From Psychrobacillus sp. NEAU-3TGS (GTDB taxonomy: Bacteria; Bacillota; Bacilli; Bacillales_A; Planococcaceae): a DNA stretch of 64,000 bases. Each line of letters opens with the position of its first letter. The stretch's first letter is position 1. Under the pieces are notes generated by a model, which made no database searches, had not been told where the DNA came from, and saw nothing but the letters and a program-made list of their open reading frames with translations. Positions 37,571 to 48,297 of this stretch are shown here, one piece after another. The stretch is taken from contig NZ_JAPNOZ010000004.1 of NCBI RefSeq assembly GCF_029955155.1, positions 397,996 to 461,995 on the forward strand. The letters run 5' to 3'. Position numbers and translations under genes: made by a program.

Positions 37571-37751
37571 TGAAACTTCAATCAGCGGGAGGTCTTCATC
37601 CTCCACTGATTGTTAGTTGTGTCGCACACGATGTTGCGTACTTAGTCTGGGATCATTCCATCGGGCGCATGCCAGCAGTTGATCTCCCACTTATCTTTTC
37701 TTTTTTCTTCAATCTTGAAGTGGGAGTCTTACTGCCCGTTAATGCGGGATA
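37571..37751 (+). repeat. Structured dispersed repeat, copy B (full length)
   Basis: 181 bp starting 2 bp after the ytoI stop. Same ends as copy A: GAAACTTCAATCAG hairpin at the left and TACTGCCCGTTAATGCGGGATA at the right. Between them CTCCCACTT pairs with AAGTGGGAG (9 bp). About 40 bp more central sequence than copy A. A short open frame across it is fortuitous. Confidence 0.75.
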
Positions 37752-37755
37752 AAAA

Positions 37756-37790
37756 AATGATGCAGCTGTTAAAGCTAAAGCTGCATCATT
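37756..37790. terminator. Terminator between ytoI and ytpI
   Basis: 12-bp perfect stem (37756-37767 with 37779-37790). The A7 run (37751-37757) gives a U tract on the minus strand, so it serves ytpI best. Directly abuts repeat copy B. Confidence 0.78.
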
Positions 37791-37797
37791 CTAATCC

Positions 37798-38106
37798 TTA
37801 TTGATTTAACGTGAGTTCCTCTTGAACAAACTGTCCGTAATGCTTGCTTGCTTTATAATTATGATACATAAAATAACCACCAAGTAAAACAAACAAACCA
37901 GTAACAGCATACGTAACAGAGGATTGGTAAATTACTAAAAAGTTAAGACCGAAGAAAAACATGAACGCACCAAGGCATACAGCTGCCCTTGCAGCAAACC
38001 ATTTTTTTCGAATCGGTAAATTTGTTCGTAACTGTTTTGTTTTAAAATAGAAATACCAAACAAATGAGATAACTATTGCACATATCAATATTCCATTAAG
38101 AATCAT
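37798..38106 (-). CDS. ytpI: YtpI-like small membrane protein
   Basis: 102 aa with three hydrophobic segments (~3-21, ~42-62, ~66-85) and a basic loop (KTKQLRTNLPIRKKWFAAR), ending in a polar tail. Matches the YtpI family by layout and neighbourhood (next to nrnA). AATGGAGG precedes the ATG. Function unknown. Confidence 0.78.
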   Translation of the reverse strand: MILNGILICAIVISFVWYFYFKTKQLRTNLPIRKKWFAARAAVCLGAFMFFFGLNFLVIYQSSVTYAVTGLFVLLGGYFMYHNYKASKHYGQFVQEELTLNQ

Positions 38107-38211
38107 TATGAACCTCCATTAAAGTGAAACTTCCATCATATCCTTCTATTATTGTAATAGTAAATTTCAAAAAATGCGAATGGTAATCCTGACTAACTGA
38201 GGAGAAATGAC

Positions 38212-39140
38212 ATGAAAAGACAAATCATCGACACAATCGAACGCTATGACAAAATAATAATTCACAGACATGTGAGACCAGACCCGGATGCTTATGGCTC
38301 TCAAATTGGACTGAAAGAGTTAATATCTCTGAACTATCCGAACAAAAAAGTACTAGCAACGGGAAAACATGAACATACTTTAGATTTTCTTGCTCGTCCT
38401 GACTCCGTGTTTGATGAGGATTTTAAAAATGCATTAATCATTGTTACAGATACAGCGAATACGGAAAGAATTGATGACAAACGTTATAAGCTGGGTAGCT
38501 ATCTGATAAAAATCGATCATCATCAAATGATGATGCGTACGGAGATTTACTTTGGGTCGATACAAATGCAAGCTCTGTAAGTGAATTGATCTGTGAGCTT
38601 TTCGAGGAAGCAAAAGACTATAAAAACTGGAAGATGGATGCGACTGTTGCAAGACTTTTATATGCAGGGATTGTTGGGGATACTGGTCGATTCATGTTCC
38701 ATAGTACAACAGAGCAAACGATGAAATTTGCAGGTCAATTAATTTCTTATGGGTTTGATCGCACAGAACTATTTAATGGGATGTATGAAGTAGAAAGCAA
38801 CCTGCTCCAGTTAAAAGGATATATATATGCAAACTTTGAAATGGATGACAACGGTGTTGGTCATATGAAACTAACGCGGGAATTATTAAAAGAATATAAT
38901 GTATCCGATTCAGAGGCTTCCTTATTAGTAAGTGTGTTAGCGGATGTCAAAGGCATGAAATACTGGGTATTTTTCATAGAAGATACAGATACCATCCGAG
39001 TTCGCTTGCGATCTAAAGGTCCTGTCATTAATACAGTGGCGAAAAAATATGGTGGTGGCGGTCATCCACTTGCTGCCGGGGCCTCTGTACAAACTTGGGA
39101 AGAAGCAGATTTGGTAATTGAAGATTTAAAAAAGCTGTAA
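38212..39140 (+). CDS. nrnA: Bifunctional oligoribonuclease / pAp phosphatase NrnA, frame-disrupted as given
   Basis: DHH-DHHA1 phosphoesterase that degrades nanoRNAs and 3'-phosphoadenosine 5'-phosphate. HRHVRPDPDAYGSQ and VTDTANTERIDD are intact; after KIDHH (38506-38523) the frame breaks and stops at 38580. The next frame continues at once as NDDAYGDLLWVDTNASSVSELICELFEEAKD through IVGDTGRF to KYGGGGHPLAAGAS. One missing C in the proline codon after DHH (38524-38525) explains it; restored, the protein is 309 aa, the usual length. Everything downstream is well conserved, so the gene is probably functional in the organism. Confidence 0.88.
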
Positions 39141-39155
39141 ATTGAGGTGTGTTAT

Positions 39156-42100
39156 ATGGAAACAGTATATCCACAAATTGTAACATCAGCGGATATGCTG
39201 AAAAGTACAATTCAATTGGAGCCACTTATAGAAAAGTTAAAAAGTAATCACGCAAAGGCAGTCGCCATTACAAATAGTACTTTGTATGGCATAATGCCTT
39301 TTTGGCATGCAATGAAAAATCAACAAATTCATCCGGTTATCGGACTATCAATCCATGTCCAATTAGATGATAAAAGTGTTCCACTCGTACTGTATGCCGA
39401 AAATATGAAAGGCTATGAAAATCTGTTGAAAATTTCAAGCGGCTTAGAAACAAGGGAATTGACGGAACTCCCTAAGAAATGGCTTGCAGCTTATAAAGAA
39501 GGTATCATTGCAGTTTATCGGGGAGATAAACAGTTTTCTGAAGATAGTTTAGGGGAGCTAAAAGACTTATTTAGAGATAATAATTTGTATGTTGGAATAG
39601 AACGAACGAATGGAATAAAGCAAGAGTTCGAAGACGAAATAATCAAAGCATCAAAACAATTCTCCACTAATATTACTGTTTTTCATATGAGTCGCTATCT
39701 ACAAAAAGAAGATGCGTTTGCCTATGAAGTATTAAACGCTATGGATCAATCTTTAAAAATGTCTGATCGAAATCGATTAAAACCTCCGGAAGATTCCTAT
39801 CATGTGTTGACAGAAAAAGAATGGGCGGAATGGTTCTCCGATGTACCTGAATGGCTTGAAAATACGAAAGCTATGCTAGAAAGATGTTGTGTTAATTTCG
39901 ACAAAAAATCGCATATTATGCCGAAGTTTCCCTTATCTGAGCAGCAAAGTGCAAAAGATTATTTGCGAGCACTTTGCGAAGAAGGCTTAACCATTCGTTT
40001 AGGCGAAGTGACACAAAATTATAAAGACCGTCTACATTATGAACTTCAAATTATTAATGAGATGAATTACGAGGATTATTTTTTAATCGTGCAAGACTTT
40101 ATGAAATTTGCCAATAGAGCGGGTATTTTGACTGGTCCGGGTCGAGGATCTTCCGCAAGTTCACTTGTCGCCTTTTCCCTTTTTATAACGGACGTGGACC
40201 CTCTTGTATATGGTCTTTTATTCGAACGATTTTTAAATCCTGAACGTATCACCATGCCCGATATTGATATTGACTTTGCAGATTCAAGAAGAATGGAAGT
40301 TATTCGATATGTTGCCGAAAAATACGGAAAAAATTATGTTTCGCAAATTATTACATTTGGTACATTATCCGCAAAGTCAGTAGCGAGAGAAGTTGCGAGA
40401 ATCTTTGGTTTTGAATCGTCTACATTAGAAGCTATTTCTTCTTTTATCCCAAATAAAAACGGCATAACTTTAAAAGAAGCGTATGCACAATCACAAAAGT
40501 TACGTGAGTTTATACAAACAGAAGAAATACGAAAAAAGTGGTTTGAAGTTGCATTGGCGTTAGAAGGATTGCCTAGAAATGCCTCTACGCATGCCGCGGG
40601 GGTTGTACTATCACCGGTCCCATTAGTAGACGTAGTTCCTATTCAAATGGGGCATGACGATCTATTTTTAACACAATGGCCGATGAAAGAAGTGGAACAG
40701 GCAGGCTTGTTAAAGATGGATTTTCTCGGGCTAAGAAACTTAACGATTATTGAACGAATTTTAAAGATTATCCATAAGAATAACCGTCAATCTTTCTCGC
40801 TGGATACTATTCCTTTCGATGATAAGCGTACCTTCCAGCTATTACAAAACGGCGATACGACGGGTGTCTTTCAACTAGAGTCGGAGGGTATGCGACAATC
40901 CTTAAAGCAAATCCAACCGACAAAGTTTGAAGACATTGTAGCAGTAAATGCTCTTTATAGACCAGGTCCAATGGAAAGTATTCCACTTTATGCGAAACGA
41001 AAACGAGGACAACTACCGGTGACATTTGAACATCCGGTTTTACAGCCGATTCTACAAGAAACATATGGGATAATCGTCTATCAAGAACAAATAATGCAAA
41101 TCGCATCCCAAATGGCAGGCTTTACTTTTGGAGAAGCCGATTTACTCCGTCGAGCAGTAAGTAAAAAAAATCGAGAAATCTTGCAAAAAGAAAGAACGCA
41201 TTTTGTGCAAAAAGCAATTCAACTAGGTCATTCTGAACAGGCTTCTTCATCTGTATATGATCTGATTGTTCGCTTTGCAGATTATGGTTTTCCAAAAAGC
41301 CATGCGGTAGCATACAGCGTCATCTCCTATCAAATGGCTTTCTTAAAAGCACATTTTCCAGAAGCTTTTTATTGTGCGTTACTTAGCACAGCAACGGGCA
41401 ATCAAGACAAGATTAATCAACTAGTAATGGAAATGAAGCAAAAAGGAATTCCTATACTACCGCCTTCTATTTTTAATAGCAGCAACTTTTTTACTGTGGA
41501 AAATGATGGAGTAAGATTCGGTTTGCAAGCGATTAGAGGTGTTTCACACGCATTTCTCCAAAAATTATTACAACAAAGAAGGAATGGAACAAGGAAGTGG
41601 GAGGATCTTTTTGACCTTGCTGCTGATTTATCAGCGATTCATTTTACTAGAAAAAATATGGAGCCACTTATCAAAGCAGGTGCCCTCGATCATTTTCAAG
41701 AAGAGCGATCTACCCTACTGGCAACACTGGACGCAGCAGTAAAGTACGCAGAACTTGTTAGTCCTACGGAGGATACTGACTTATTTGAAGGAAATGCGAC
41801 TCATTTTGGAAAGTCAAAGTATATTCGAACGGATGAATTGCCGCTTATGGTCAAACTTCAATTTGAAAAAGAAGTATTAGGTCAATATTTTTCAGAGCAT
41901 CCTACAGTTTCAAAGAAAAAGCATATGACTCAACAAGTTATGAATATTTGGGATGTCGTCCAAGCTTCGAAAGATTGGAAAGTCACCATAGTTGGATTAA
42001 TACAAGAAATAAAAAAAATTCGAACGAAAAAAGGCGAATCGATGGCTTTTGTCACGATACAGGATGAAACGGGAAGTGTTTCTGTCACGCTATTTCCAGA

Positions 42101-42215
42101 GGATTATGCAAAGCATAATTCTTTGTTAGAAGAGCTAGCAATCATTGTAGTGGAGGGGAAATCGGAGCGTCGTAATGGTCGAACTCAAATAATAGGAAAA
42201 ATAGTTTCAAGATAA
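39156..42215 (+). CDS. dnaE: DNA polymerase III alpha subunit DnaE
   Basis: 1019 aa. Error-prone C-family replicative polymerase that extends primers on the lagging strand before PolC takes over. Catalytic aspartates in PDIDIDFADSRR and KMDFLGLRNL; GPGRGSSASSLVAF, FQLESEGMRQSL and RPGPMESIPLYAKRK are typical; an OB domain closes the protein (KVTIVGLIQEIKKI). About 95 residues shorter than B. subtilis DnaE, and the N-terminal PHP domain has lost the HxH-type motif (VHSxYSLL is replaced by IVTSADMLKST). Start ATG 39156 after TTGAGGTG, 15 bp from nrnA. Confidence 0.94.
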   Translation: METVYPQIVTSADMLKSTIQLEPLIEKLKSNHAKAVAITNSTLYGIMPFWHAMKNQQIHPVIGLSIHVQLDDKSVPLVLYAENMKGYENLLKISSGLETRELTELPKKWLAAYKEGIIAVYRGDKQFSEDSLGELKDLFRDNNLYVGIERTNGIKQEFEDEIIKASKQFSTNITVFHMSRYLQKEDAFAYEVLNAMDQSLKMSDRNRLKPPEDSYHVLTEKEWAEWFSDVPEWLENTKAMLERCCVNFDKKSHIMPKFPLSEQQSAKDYLRALCEEGLTIRLGEVTQNYKDRLHYELQIINEMNYEDYFLIVQDFMKFANRAGILTGPGRGSSASSLVAFSLFITDVDPLVYGLLFERFLNPERITMPDIDIDFADSRRMEVIRYVAEKYGKNYVSQIITFGTLSAKSVAREVARIFGFESSTLEAISSFIPNKNGITLKEAYAQSQKLREFIQTEEIRKKWFEVALALEGLPRNASTHAAGVVLSPVPLVDVVPIQMGHDDLFLTQWPMKEVEQAGLLKMDFLGLRNLTIIERILKIIHKNNRQSFSLDTIPFDDKRTFQLLQNGDTTGVFQLESEGMRQSLKQIQPTKFEDIVAVNALYRPGPMESIPLYAKRKRGQLPVTFEHPVLQPILQETYGIIVYQEQIMQIASQMAGFTFGEADLLRRAVSKKNREILQKERTHFVQKAIQLGHSEQASSSVYDLIVRFADYGFPKSHAVAYSVISYQMAFLKAHFPEAFYCALLSTATGNQDKINQLVMEMKQKGIPILPPSIFNSSNFFTVENDGVRFGLQAIRGVSHAFLQKLLQQRRNGTRKWEDLFDLAADLSAIHFTRKNMEPLIKAGALDHFQEERSTLLATLDAAVKYAELVSPTEDTDLFEGNATHFGKSKYIRTDELPLMVKLQFEKEVLGQYFSEHPTVSKKKHMTQQVMNIWDVVQASKDWKVTIVGLIQEIKKIRTKKGESMAFVTIQDETGSVSVTLFPEDYAKHNSLLEELAIIVVEGKSERRNGRTQIIGKIVSR

Positions 42216-42241
42216 ACTGTACATTCCTCGTACAGTTTTTT
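42214..42241 (+). terminator. Terminator of dnaE
   Basis: Perfect 9-bp stem (42214-42222 with 42230-42238), 7-nt loop, T run to 42241. Confidence 0.82.
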
Positions 42242-42281
42242 CTTTACGTGACTCTCATTTTTTTGTATGCTATTAACTATG

Positions 42282-42296
42282 AGTGGTCAGACCACT
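42282..42296 (+). promoter_or_regulatory. FadR-type operator before the gntR-accD-accA operon
   Basis: AGTGGTCAGACCACT is a perfect 15-bp palindrome with the TGGTCNGACCA core of E. coli FadR operators. It lies 29 bp before a FadR-like regulator, just downstream of a weak promoter (GTGACT 42248-42253, TATTAA 42271-42276), so binding would block transcription. Confidence 0.7.
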
Positions 42297-42324
42297 TTGT
42301 AATTAATGGAAGAGTGAGGCTTGA

Positions 42325-42969
42325 ATGATTCCAAATAATAACTCCAGGAAAATGTTTTTAGAAATAGTTAAGCAACTAAGACAACTCATTCATGATGAAA
42401 ATATTGCAGTTGGTGGAAAACTACCGTCTGAAAGAGAGCTTGCAGAAAGACTACAGGTTGGCCGATCCACTGTAAGGGAAGCGCTTAGAAGTTTAGAATT
42501 GCTTGGAATAATAGAAACAAGAAGAGGAGAAGGAACTTTTCTTTCTGATTTTCGCAAACATCAGTTAGTGGAATTATTATCTACTTTTATATTACAGGAT
42601 GTTAAATCCAAAAAAGATGTTCATACTACGATGCAAGCATTAGAAAAAGACGCAATTCGTACAATATGTATGACAGATGTACTTCATAAACAATCCATTT
42701 GGGATGCTTTCTTAGATAAATTACATGAGGAAGTACTTCAAGAAGATATTATTCGAGAAATTATCATTATATCTAATAATCGACTAGCCTTGAAAATATG
42801 GTTTTTATTGAAACAGTTTGCTGATGAACCTTATCACAGTTTTATGAATGTAGAAGAGAAGAAAGCCTGGAAGCTACTTTTGACCAATTTAAAAGTTGGA
42901 AATGAGCAACAAGCAATATCCTATTACAATGAATGGAAATTGTTAACGAATAGGGGAGAAATAAAATGA
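42325..42969 (+). CDS. FadR-like GntR-family transcriptional regulator
   Basis: 214 aa. Residues ~8-75 are the GntR winged helix-turn-helix ([44 protein letters not shown]); the rest is an all-helical C-terminal domain of the FadR/FCD type, without the clear metal-binding His set of FCD. Its TGA overlaps the accD ATG, so it is co-transcribed and translationally coupled with acetyl-CoA carboxylase genes. With the FadR-like palindrome in front, I infer autoregulation and acyl-CoA- or metabolite-responsive control of accDA. Confidence 0.85.
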   Translation: MIPNNNSRKMFLEIVKQLRQLIHDENIAVGGKLPSERELAERLQVGRSTVREALRSLELLGIIETRRGEGTFLSDFRKHQLVELLSTFILQDVKSKKDVHTTMQALEKDAIRTICMTDVLHKQSIWDAFLDKLHEEVLQEDIIREIIIISNNRLALKIWFLLKQFADEPYHSFMNVEEKKAWKLLLTNLKVGNEQQAISYYNEWKLLTNRGEIK

Positions 42970-43835
42970 TTCGAGATATATTTAGAAAAAACCAAAAAAA
43001 GAAATATGCAACAATACCAACTGAAAAAGCGAAAAATGATGTGCCGGAAGGAATTATGATGAAATGTCCGGAATGTAGAAAAAATGTCTTCACTAAGGAC
43101 TTGATGAAAAATTTAAAAGTCTGCCCTACTTGTGACCATCATATGAAAATGACTGCACATGAACGAGTAGAAATCTTTTTAGACGAAAACACATTTGAAT
43201 CAATGGACGACCATTTAGAAACAGTAAATCCATTAAATTTTCCAAGCTATACAGAAAAAATTAAATCGGATGCAAAAAAAACTGGTATAAATGAAGCCGT
43301 CCTTACTGGTGTGGGTCAATTAGAAGGACAAAAAGTAGTTGTAGCAATTATGGATTCCCATTTCAGAATGGGTTCTATGGGATCTGTTGTTGGAGAGAAA
43401 ATTACGAGAGCTATTGAAAAAGCAACGGAGCTTCAAGTTCCATTTATTATTTTCACTGCAAGCGGTGGGGCTAGAATGCAAGAAGGTGTTCTATCTTTAA
43501 TGCAAATGGCGAAAACTTCCGTAGCGTTAAGAAGACATAGTGATCACGGTCTTTTATATATTTCCATCTTAACGCATCCAACTACAGGCGGTGTTTCTGC
43601 AAGCTTTGCTTCAGTAGGTGATATTAATATTGCAGAACCAAAAGCATTGATAGGATTTGCTGGTCGTCGAGTAATTGAACAAACAGTGCGTGAAAAACTT
43701 CCGGAAGATTTTCAAACAGCAGAATTTTTAATGGAGCATGGCCAGTTGGATGCAGTAATTCATCGAAAAGATATGCGTGAAAAAGTGACAACACTGGTCC
43801 AAATGCATATGAGTAAGGAGGTTTCTACATGGTAA
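42966..43835 (+). CDS. accD: Acetyl-CoA carboxylase carboxyltransferase subunit beta
   Basis: 289 aa. With AccA it transfers CO2 from carboxybiotin to acetyl-CoA, making malonyl-CoA for fatty acid synthesis. N-terminal zinc ribbon with Cys34, 37, 53 and 56 (CPEC...CPTC), then the crotonase-fold carboxyltransferase ([30 protein letters not shown]). Start ATG 42966 overlaps the regulator's stop (ATGA); AGGGGAGAAA is the ribosome site. Overlaps accA by 7 bp. Confidence 0.97.
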   Translation: MIRDIFRKNQKKKYATIPTEKAKNDVPEGIMMKCPECRKNVFTKDLMKNLKVCPTCDHHMKMTAHERVEIFLDENTFESMDDHLETVNPLNFPSYTEKIKSDAKKTGINEAVLTGVGQLEGQKVVVAIMDSHFRMGSMGSVVGEKITRAIEKATELQVPFIIFTASGGARMQEGVLSLMQMAKTSVALRRHSDHGLLYISILTHPTTGGVSASFASVGDINIAEPKALIGFAGRRVIEQTVREKLPEDFQTAEFLMEHGQLDAVIHRKDMREKVTTLVQMHMSKEVSTW

Positions 43836-44782
43836 AAACATTGCCCTTTGAAGAACCAGTTGTTCAGCTTAAAGCTAAAATAGAAGAGTTAAAAGAGTAT
43901 ACTGTAACTGCAGACGTGGATATGACTGCAGAAATAGAAAATCTAGAAAAAAGATTACAAAGATTAGAAAAAGAAATCTATGAAAACATGGAGCCATGGG
44001 ATCGTGTGCAGGTTGCTCGTCATCCTAGCCGTCCGACTACAAGAGATTATATTCAATTATTATTCACGGATTTCATCGAGCTACATGGCGACCGTCTGTA
44101 CGGAGATGATGCAGCAATCATAGGTGGAATTGCATTGTTCGATGGTAAACCTATTACGATTATTGGTCATCAACGTGGAGCTGATACAAAAGAAAATATT
44201 AAACGTAATTTCGGAATGCCACATCCGGAAGGCTATCGAAAAGCATTGCGTTTAATGAAACAAGCTGAAAAATTCAATCGCCCGATTATTTGTTTTATTG
44301 ATACAAAAGGGGCTTATCCAGGTAAAGCAGCAGAAGAGCGTGGACAAAGTGAAGCGATTGCTAGAAATTTAGTAGAAATGGCTGGTTTAAAAGTACCGGT
44401 TATTAGTGTTGTCATTGGAGAAGGTGGAAGTGGTGGTGCGCTTGCACTTGGCGTTGCAAACCATATTCACATGCTGGAAAACTCCACTTATTCGGTTATT
44501 TCTCCAGAAGGTGCAGCATCGATTTTATGGAAAGATGCATCACTTGCTAAACAAGCGGCAGAAGCGATGAAAATAACTGCACCTGATTTGAAAAAGATGA
44601 ATATCATTGATGGAGTTATTCGCGAAGTATATGGCGGTGCTCATAGAGATTCAGAGGCACAAGCAACGTATATGAAAGAAGTTCTTCTCAACTCTTTACG
44701 TGAGCTTTCCAAGCTTTCTGCTGAACAATTAATCGATGAGCGTTATAATAAGTTCAAACATATTGGGGAATTCACCGAGTAA
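43829..44782 (+). CDS. accA: Acetyl-CoA carboxylase carboxyltransferase subunit alpha
   Basis: 317 aa. Second carboxyltransferase subunit. N-terminal helical segment ([31 protein letters not shown]) then the crotonase-like core ([67 protein letters not shown]). AAGGAGGTTTCTAC precedes the ATG inside the end of accD. Last gene of the gntR-accD-accA operon; a terminator follows. Confidence 0.97.
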   Translation: MVKTLPFEEPVVQLKAKIEELKEYTVTADVDMTAEIENLEKRLQRLEKEIYENMEPWDRVQVARHPSRPTTRDYIQLLFTDFIELHGDRLYGDDAAIIGGIALFDGKPITIIGHQRGADTKENIKRNFGMPHPEGYRKALRLMKQAEKFNRPIICFIDTKGAYPGKAAEERGQSEAIARNLVEMAGLKVPVISVVIGEGGSGGALALGVANHIHMLENSTYSVISPEGAASILWKDASLAKQAAEAMKITAPDLKKMNIIDGVIREVYGGAHRDSEAQATYMKEVLLNSLRELSKLSAEQLIDERYNKFKHIGEFTE

Positions 44783-44813
44783 AAAAATGCGTCTATAGTG
44801 ACGCATTTTTTTT
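44782..44813 (+). terminator. Terminator of the accDA operon
   Basis: 12-bp stem (44782-44793 with 44800-44811), loop TATAGT, T run to 44813. It separates accDA from pfkA. Confidence 0.9.
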
Positions 44814-44850
44814 GACTCCATTCATGATAAGATGAAATTAATAAATATAA

Positions 44851-45828
<978 letters not shown>

Positions 45829-45868
45829 GACCAGATAATAATTCTTTTACATAGAAAGGATTTGGACA

Positions 45869-47629
45869 ATGAGAAAAACAAAAATAGTTTGTACAATAGG
45901 GCCTGCAAGTGAATCAGAGGAAAAGTTAGAAAAATTAATCGAGGCAGGGATGAACGTAGCTAGATTAAATTTTTCACATGGAAGCCATGAAGAACATGCT
46001 GCAAGGATTAAAACAATTAGAAAAGTGTCCAAAAAAGTAGGGAAAATTGTAGGGATTTTATTGGATACGAAAGGGCCAGAAATTCGTACACATAAAATGG
46101 AAAATGACGCAATTGAGCTTGAGTCTGGTCAAACAATTGATATTTCTATGACAGAAGTTTTAGGAAATACGGAACGTTTTTCTATTTCATATGAAAAACT
46201 AATAGAAGATGTACAAGAAGGTTCAATTATTTTATTAGACGATGGCTTAATCGAGTTAATCGTTACGAATATTAATATGTCAGATGGCATTATTTCTACG
46301 TATGTTCAAAATGCTGGAACATTAAAAAACAATAAAGGTGTAAATGTACCTGGAGTTTCTGTACAATTGCCGGGAATTACAGAGAAAGATGCAAAAGATA
46401 TACTATTTGGAATAGAGCAAGATGTAGATTTCATCGCCGCATCTTTTGTACGTCGAGCTAAAGATGTACTCGAAATTAGAGAGTTACTTGAAAATAATAA
46501 AGGCTCTCATATTCAAATCATCCCGAAAATCGAAAACCAAGAAGGTGTCGATAACATTGATGAAATTATTCAAGTTTCAGACGGTTTAATGGTTGCAAGG
46601 GGAGATCTTGGTGTAGAAATTCCAGCAGAAGAGGTTCCTTTAGTACAAAAAAGCCTTATTCAAAAATGTAATGAAGCCGGAAAACCAGTTATTACAGCAA
46701 CCCAAATGCTAGATTCTATGCAACGTAACCCAAGACCAACTCGTGCAGAAGCTAGTGATGTTGCAAATGCTATTTTAGATGGAACAGATGCTATTATGCT
46801 ATCAGGTGAAACTGCAGCAGGTACCTACCCTGTTGAAGCTGTTCAAACAATGGATAAAATCGCTAAAAGAACAGAAAACGCAATCGATTATCGTGGACAT
46901 GTATCCAAGCTAAGTAAAGCGCGTGACGTGAATTTAACGGATGCCATTGGGCAAGCTGTCGCACATACTGCGATAAACTTAAAAGTAAAAGCAGTAATTG
47001 CACCTACAGAGAGCGGTCATACGGCTAAAATGATTGCTAAGTTTAGACCAGGAGTTCCAATCATTGCAGTGACGTCTTCTGATTTACCATCTAGAAACCT
47101 AACCCTCGTATGGGGTGTTTACCCAATTGTTGGGAAAAAAGCTTATTCAACAGATGAAGTGCTAGAAACAGCAATTGAAGAAAGTATCGCCCATCAGTAT
47201 GTAAACCATGGGGAGCTTGTTGTAATTACTGCAGGAGTTCCAGTTGGTGAAGCGGGTACAACAAACTTGATGAAAGTTCATGTAATTGGTGACAAAGTTG
47301 CTAAAGGGCAAGGAATTGGGAAATCCTCAGCACATGGAAAAGCCATTGTAGTAAATAATGCAAGTGAGTTGGCAGGACAGGACACTACAAATAGTATTAT
47401 TGTTACGATTGGTTCTGATCGTGATATGGTTCCAAGCATTGAAAATTGTAAAGGGCTTATTACAGAAGAAGGCGGATTGACTAGTCATGCAGCAGTTGTT
47501 GGGCTAAGCTTAGGAATTCCGGTCATCGTTGGTGTTGAAAATGCCACCAAATTAATAAAAGATGGTCAAGAATTAACAATAGATGCTATTAGTGGGGCTA
47601 TTTATAACGGTCACGCAAGCATTATTTAA
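45869..47629 (+). CDS. pyk: Pyruvate kinase with C-terminal PEP-utiliser domain
   Basis: 586 aa. Makes ATP and pyruvate from PEP. Signatures: [65 protein letters not shown] and [36 protein letters not shown] as the active site runs on. The last ~100 residues are the extra PEP-utiliser-like domain ([27 protein letters not shown]) typical of Bacillus-type pyruvate kinases. GAAAGGATTTGG precedes the ATG. Confidence 0.97.
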   Translation: MRKTKIVCTIGPASESEEKLEKLIEAGMNVARLNFSHGSHEEHAARIKTIRKVSKKVGKIVGILLDTKGPEIRTHKMENDAIELESGQTIDISMTEVLGNTERFSISYEKLIEDVQEGSIILLDDGLIELIVTNINMSDGIISTYVQNAGTLKNNKGVNVPGVSVQLPGITEKDAKDILFGIEQDVDFIAASFVRRAKDVLEIRELLENNKGSHIQIIPKIENQEGVDNIDEIIQVSDGLMVARGDLGVEIPAEEVPLVQKSLIQKCNEAGKPVITATQMLDSMQRNPRPTRAEASDVANAILDGTDAIMLSGETAAGTYPVEAVQTMDKIAKRTENAIDYRGHVSKLSKARDVNLTDAIGQAVAHTAINLKVKAVIAPTESGHTAKMIAKFRPGVPIIAVTSSDLPSRNLTLVWGVYPIVGKKAYSTDEVLETAIEESIAHQYVNHGELVVITAGVPVGEAGTTNLMKVHVIGDKVAKGQGIGKSSAHGKAIVVNNASELAGQDTTNSIIVTIGSDRDMVPSIENCKGLITEEGGLTSHAAVVGLSLGIPVIVGVENATKLIKDGQELTIDAISGAIYNGHASII

Positions 47630-47631
47630 AA

Positions 47632-47664
47632 AATTGCCTCACCATTTAAGGTGGGGCAATTATT
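47632..47664 (+). terminator. Terminator of pyk
   Basis: 12-bp stem (47632-47643 with 47650-47661, one wobble), short T-containing tail. Starts 3 bp after the pyk stop. Confidence 0.75.
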
Positions 47665-47893
47665 CTAGGAGATCTAGCTCCAGCGCCTTACCCCTCGGGT
47701 TCAAATGTGAAAAAGCTGCTCCTGCGCACAGCTCGTCGCAAACAAAATCGCTTGTGGTGGCTGAGGAGCTGCCTCCTTGGCCCGCACGATGCGGGTTATG
47801 TCTGCTATGCCACAGGATGTGGCGTACTTTGCAGACCCACCACGTCCCCATTTGCCTGTCGGGGCAGACATAGGAGCTTGCGCTTTTCATAGG
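47663..47893. repeat. Long structured dispersed repeat (CTAGCTCCAGCGCC...GCTTGCGCTTTTC type)
   Basis: A ~230-bp GC-rich block. Outer ends are complementary (AGCTCC with GGAGCT, AGCGC with GCGCT), then CCCC with GGGG and CAAATG with CATTTG, with a large central part. I recognise the ends as a repeat seen between genes in many Bacillaceae genomes; copy number here is unknown. Short frames across it are not convincing genes. Confidence 0.65.
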
Positions 47894-47904
47894 AAGGTGA
47901 ATGT

Positions 47905-48297
47905 ATGAAATGGATTATAGGCTTAATCATAGTTATCCCAGCAATAGAGTTATATATATTGTTGCTATCTGGTAAAACAATTGGAGCAGGATATACATTA
48001 CTCTTGATCTTAGCAAGTGGAATAATTGGTGCATATTTTGCAAAGAGACAAGGAATGAGAGCCTTTCGAGAAGTCTCGGACAATATCAAAAATGGTCAAG
48101 CACCAGGAGAGGTTGCTATAAATGGAATTTTCATCTTTATTGGTTCTATCTTAGTAATACTTCCTGGTTTTATTTCGGATCTTCTTGGGTTTATGTTGTT
48201 ATTTTCTCCTACAAGAAACCTATTTAAACCGCTACTCTATCGCTGGATTCGTAAAAAGATGAAAAATGGTCAAGTTATTGTGATGAAGTCTTCGTAA
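47905..48297 (+). CDS. fxsA: FxsA-family membrane protein
   Basis: 130 aa with FxsA signature: IPAIELYILLLSGKTIGAGYTLLLILASGIIGAYFAKRQG in several helices, GEVAINGIFIFIGSILVILPGFISDLLGF, then a basic tail. E. coli FxsA affects F-plasmid exclusion of phage T7; its normal role is unknown. AGGAAGGTG precedes the ATG. Its 3' end overlaps the convergent ytvI by 23 bp. B. subtilis has the same order (pyk-ytzA-ytvI). Confidence 0.88.
   Translation: MKWIIGLIIVIPAIELYILLLSGKTIGAGYTLLLILASGIIGAYFAKRQGMRAFREVSDNIKNGQAPGEVAINGIFIFIGSILVILPGFISDLLGFMLLFSPTRNLFKPLLYRWIRKKMKNGQVIVMKSS

Noticed and set aside
37570-37752. 60-codon frame directly after ytoI
   Set aside because: It exactly covers repeat copy B; the translation reflects stem sequences.
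47583-47892. Overlapping open frames of 60-96 codons on both strands after pyk
   Set aside because: They lie in a structured GC-rich repeat, lack ribosome sites and show no protein-like pattern.
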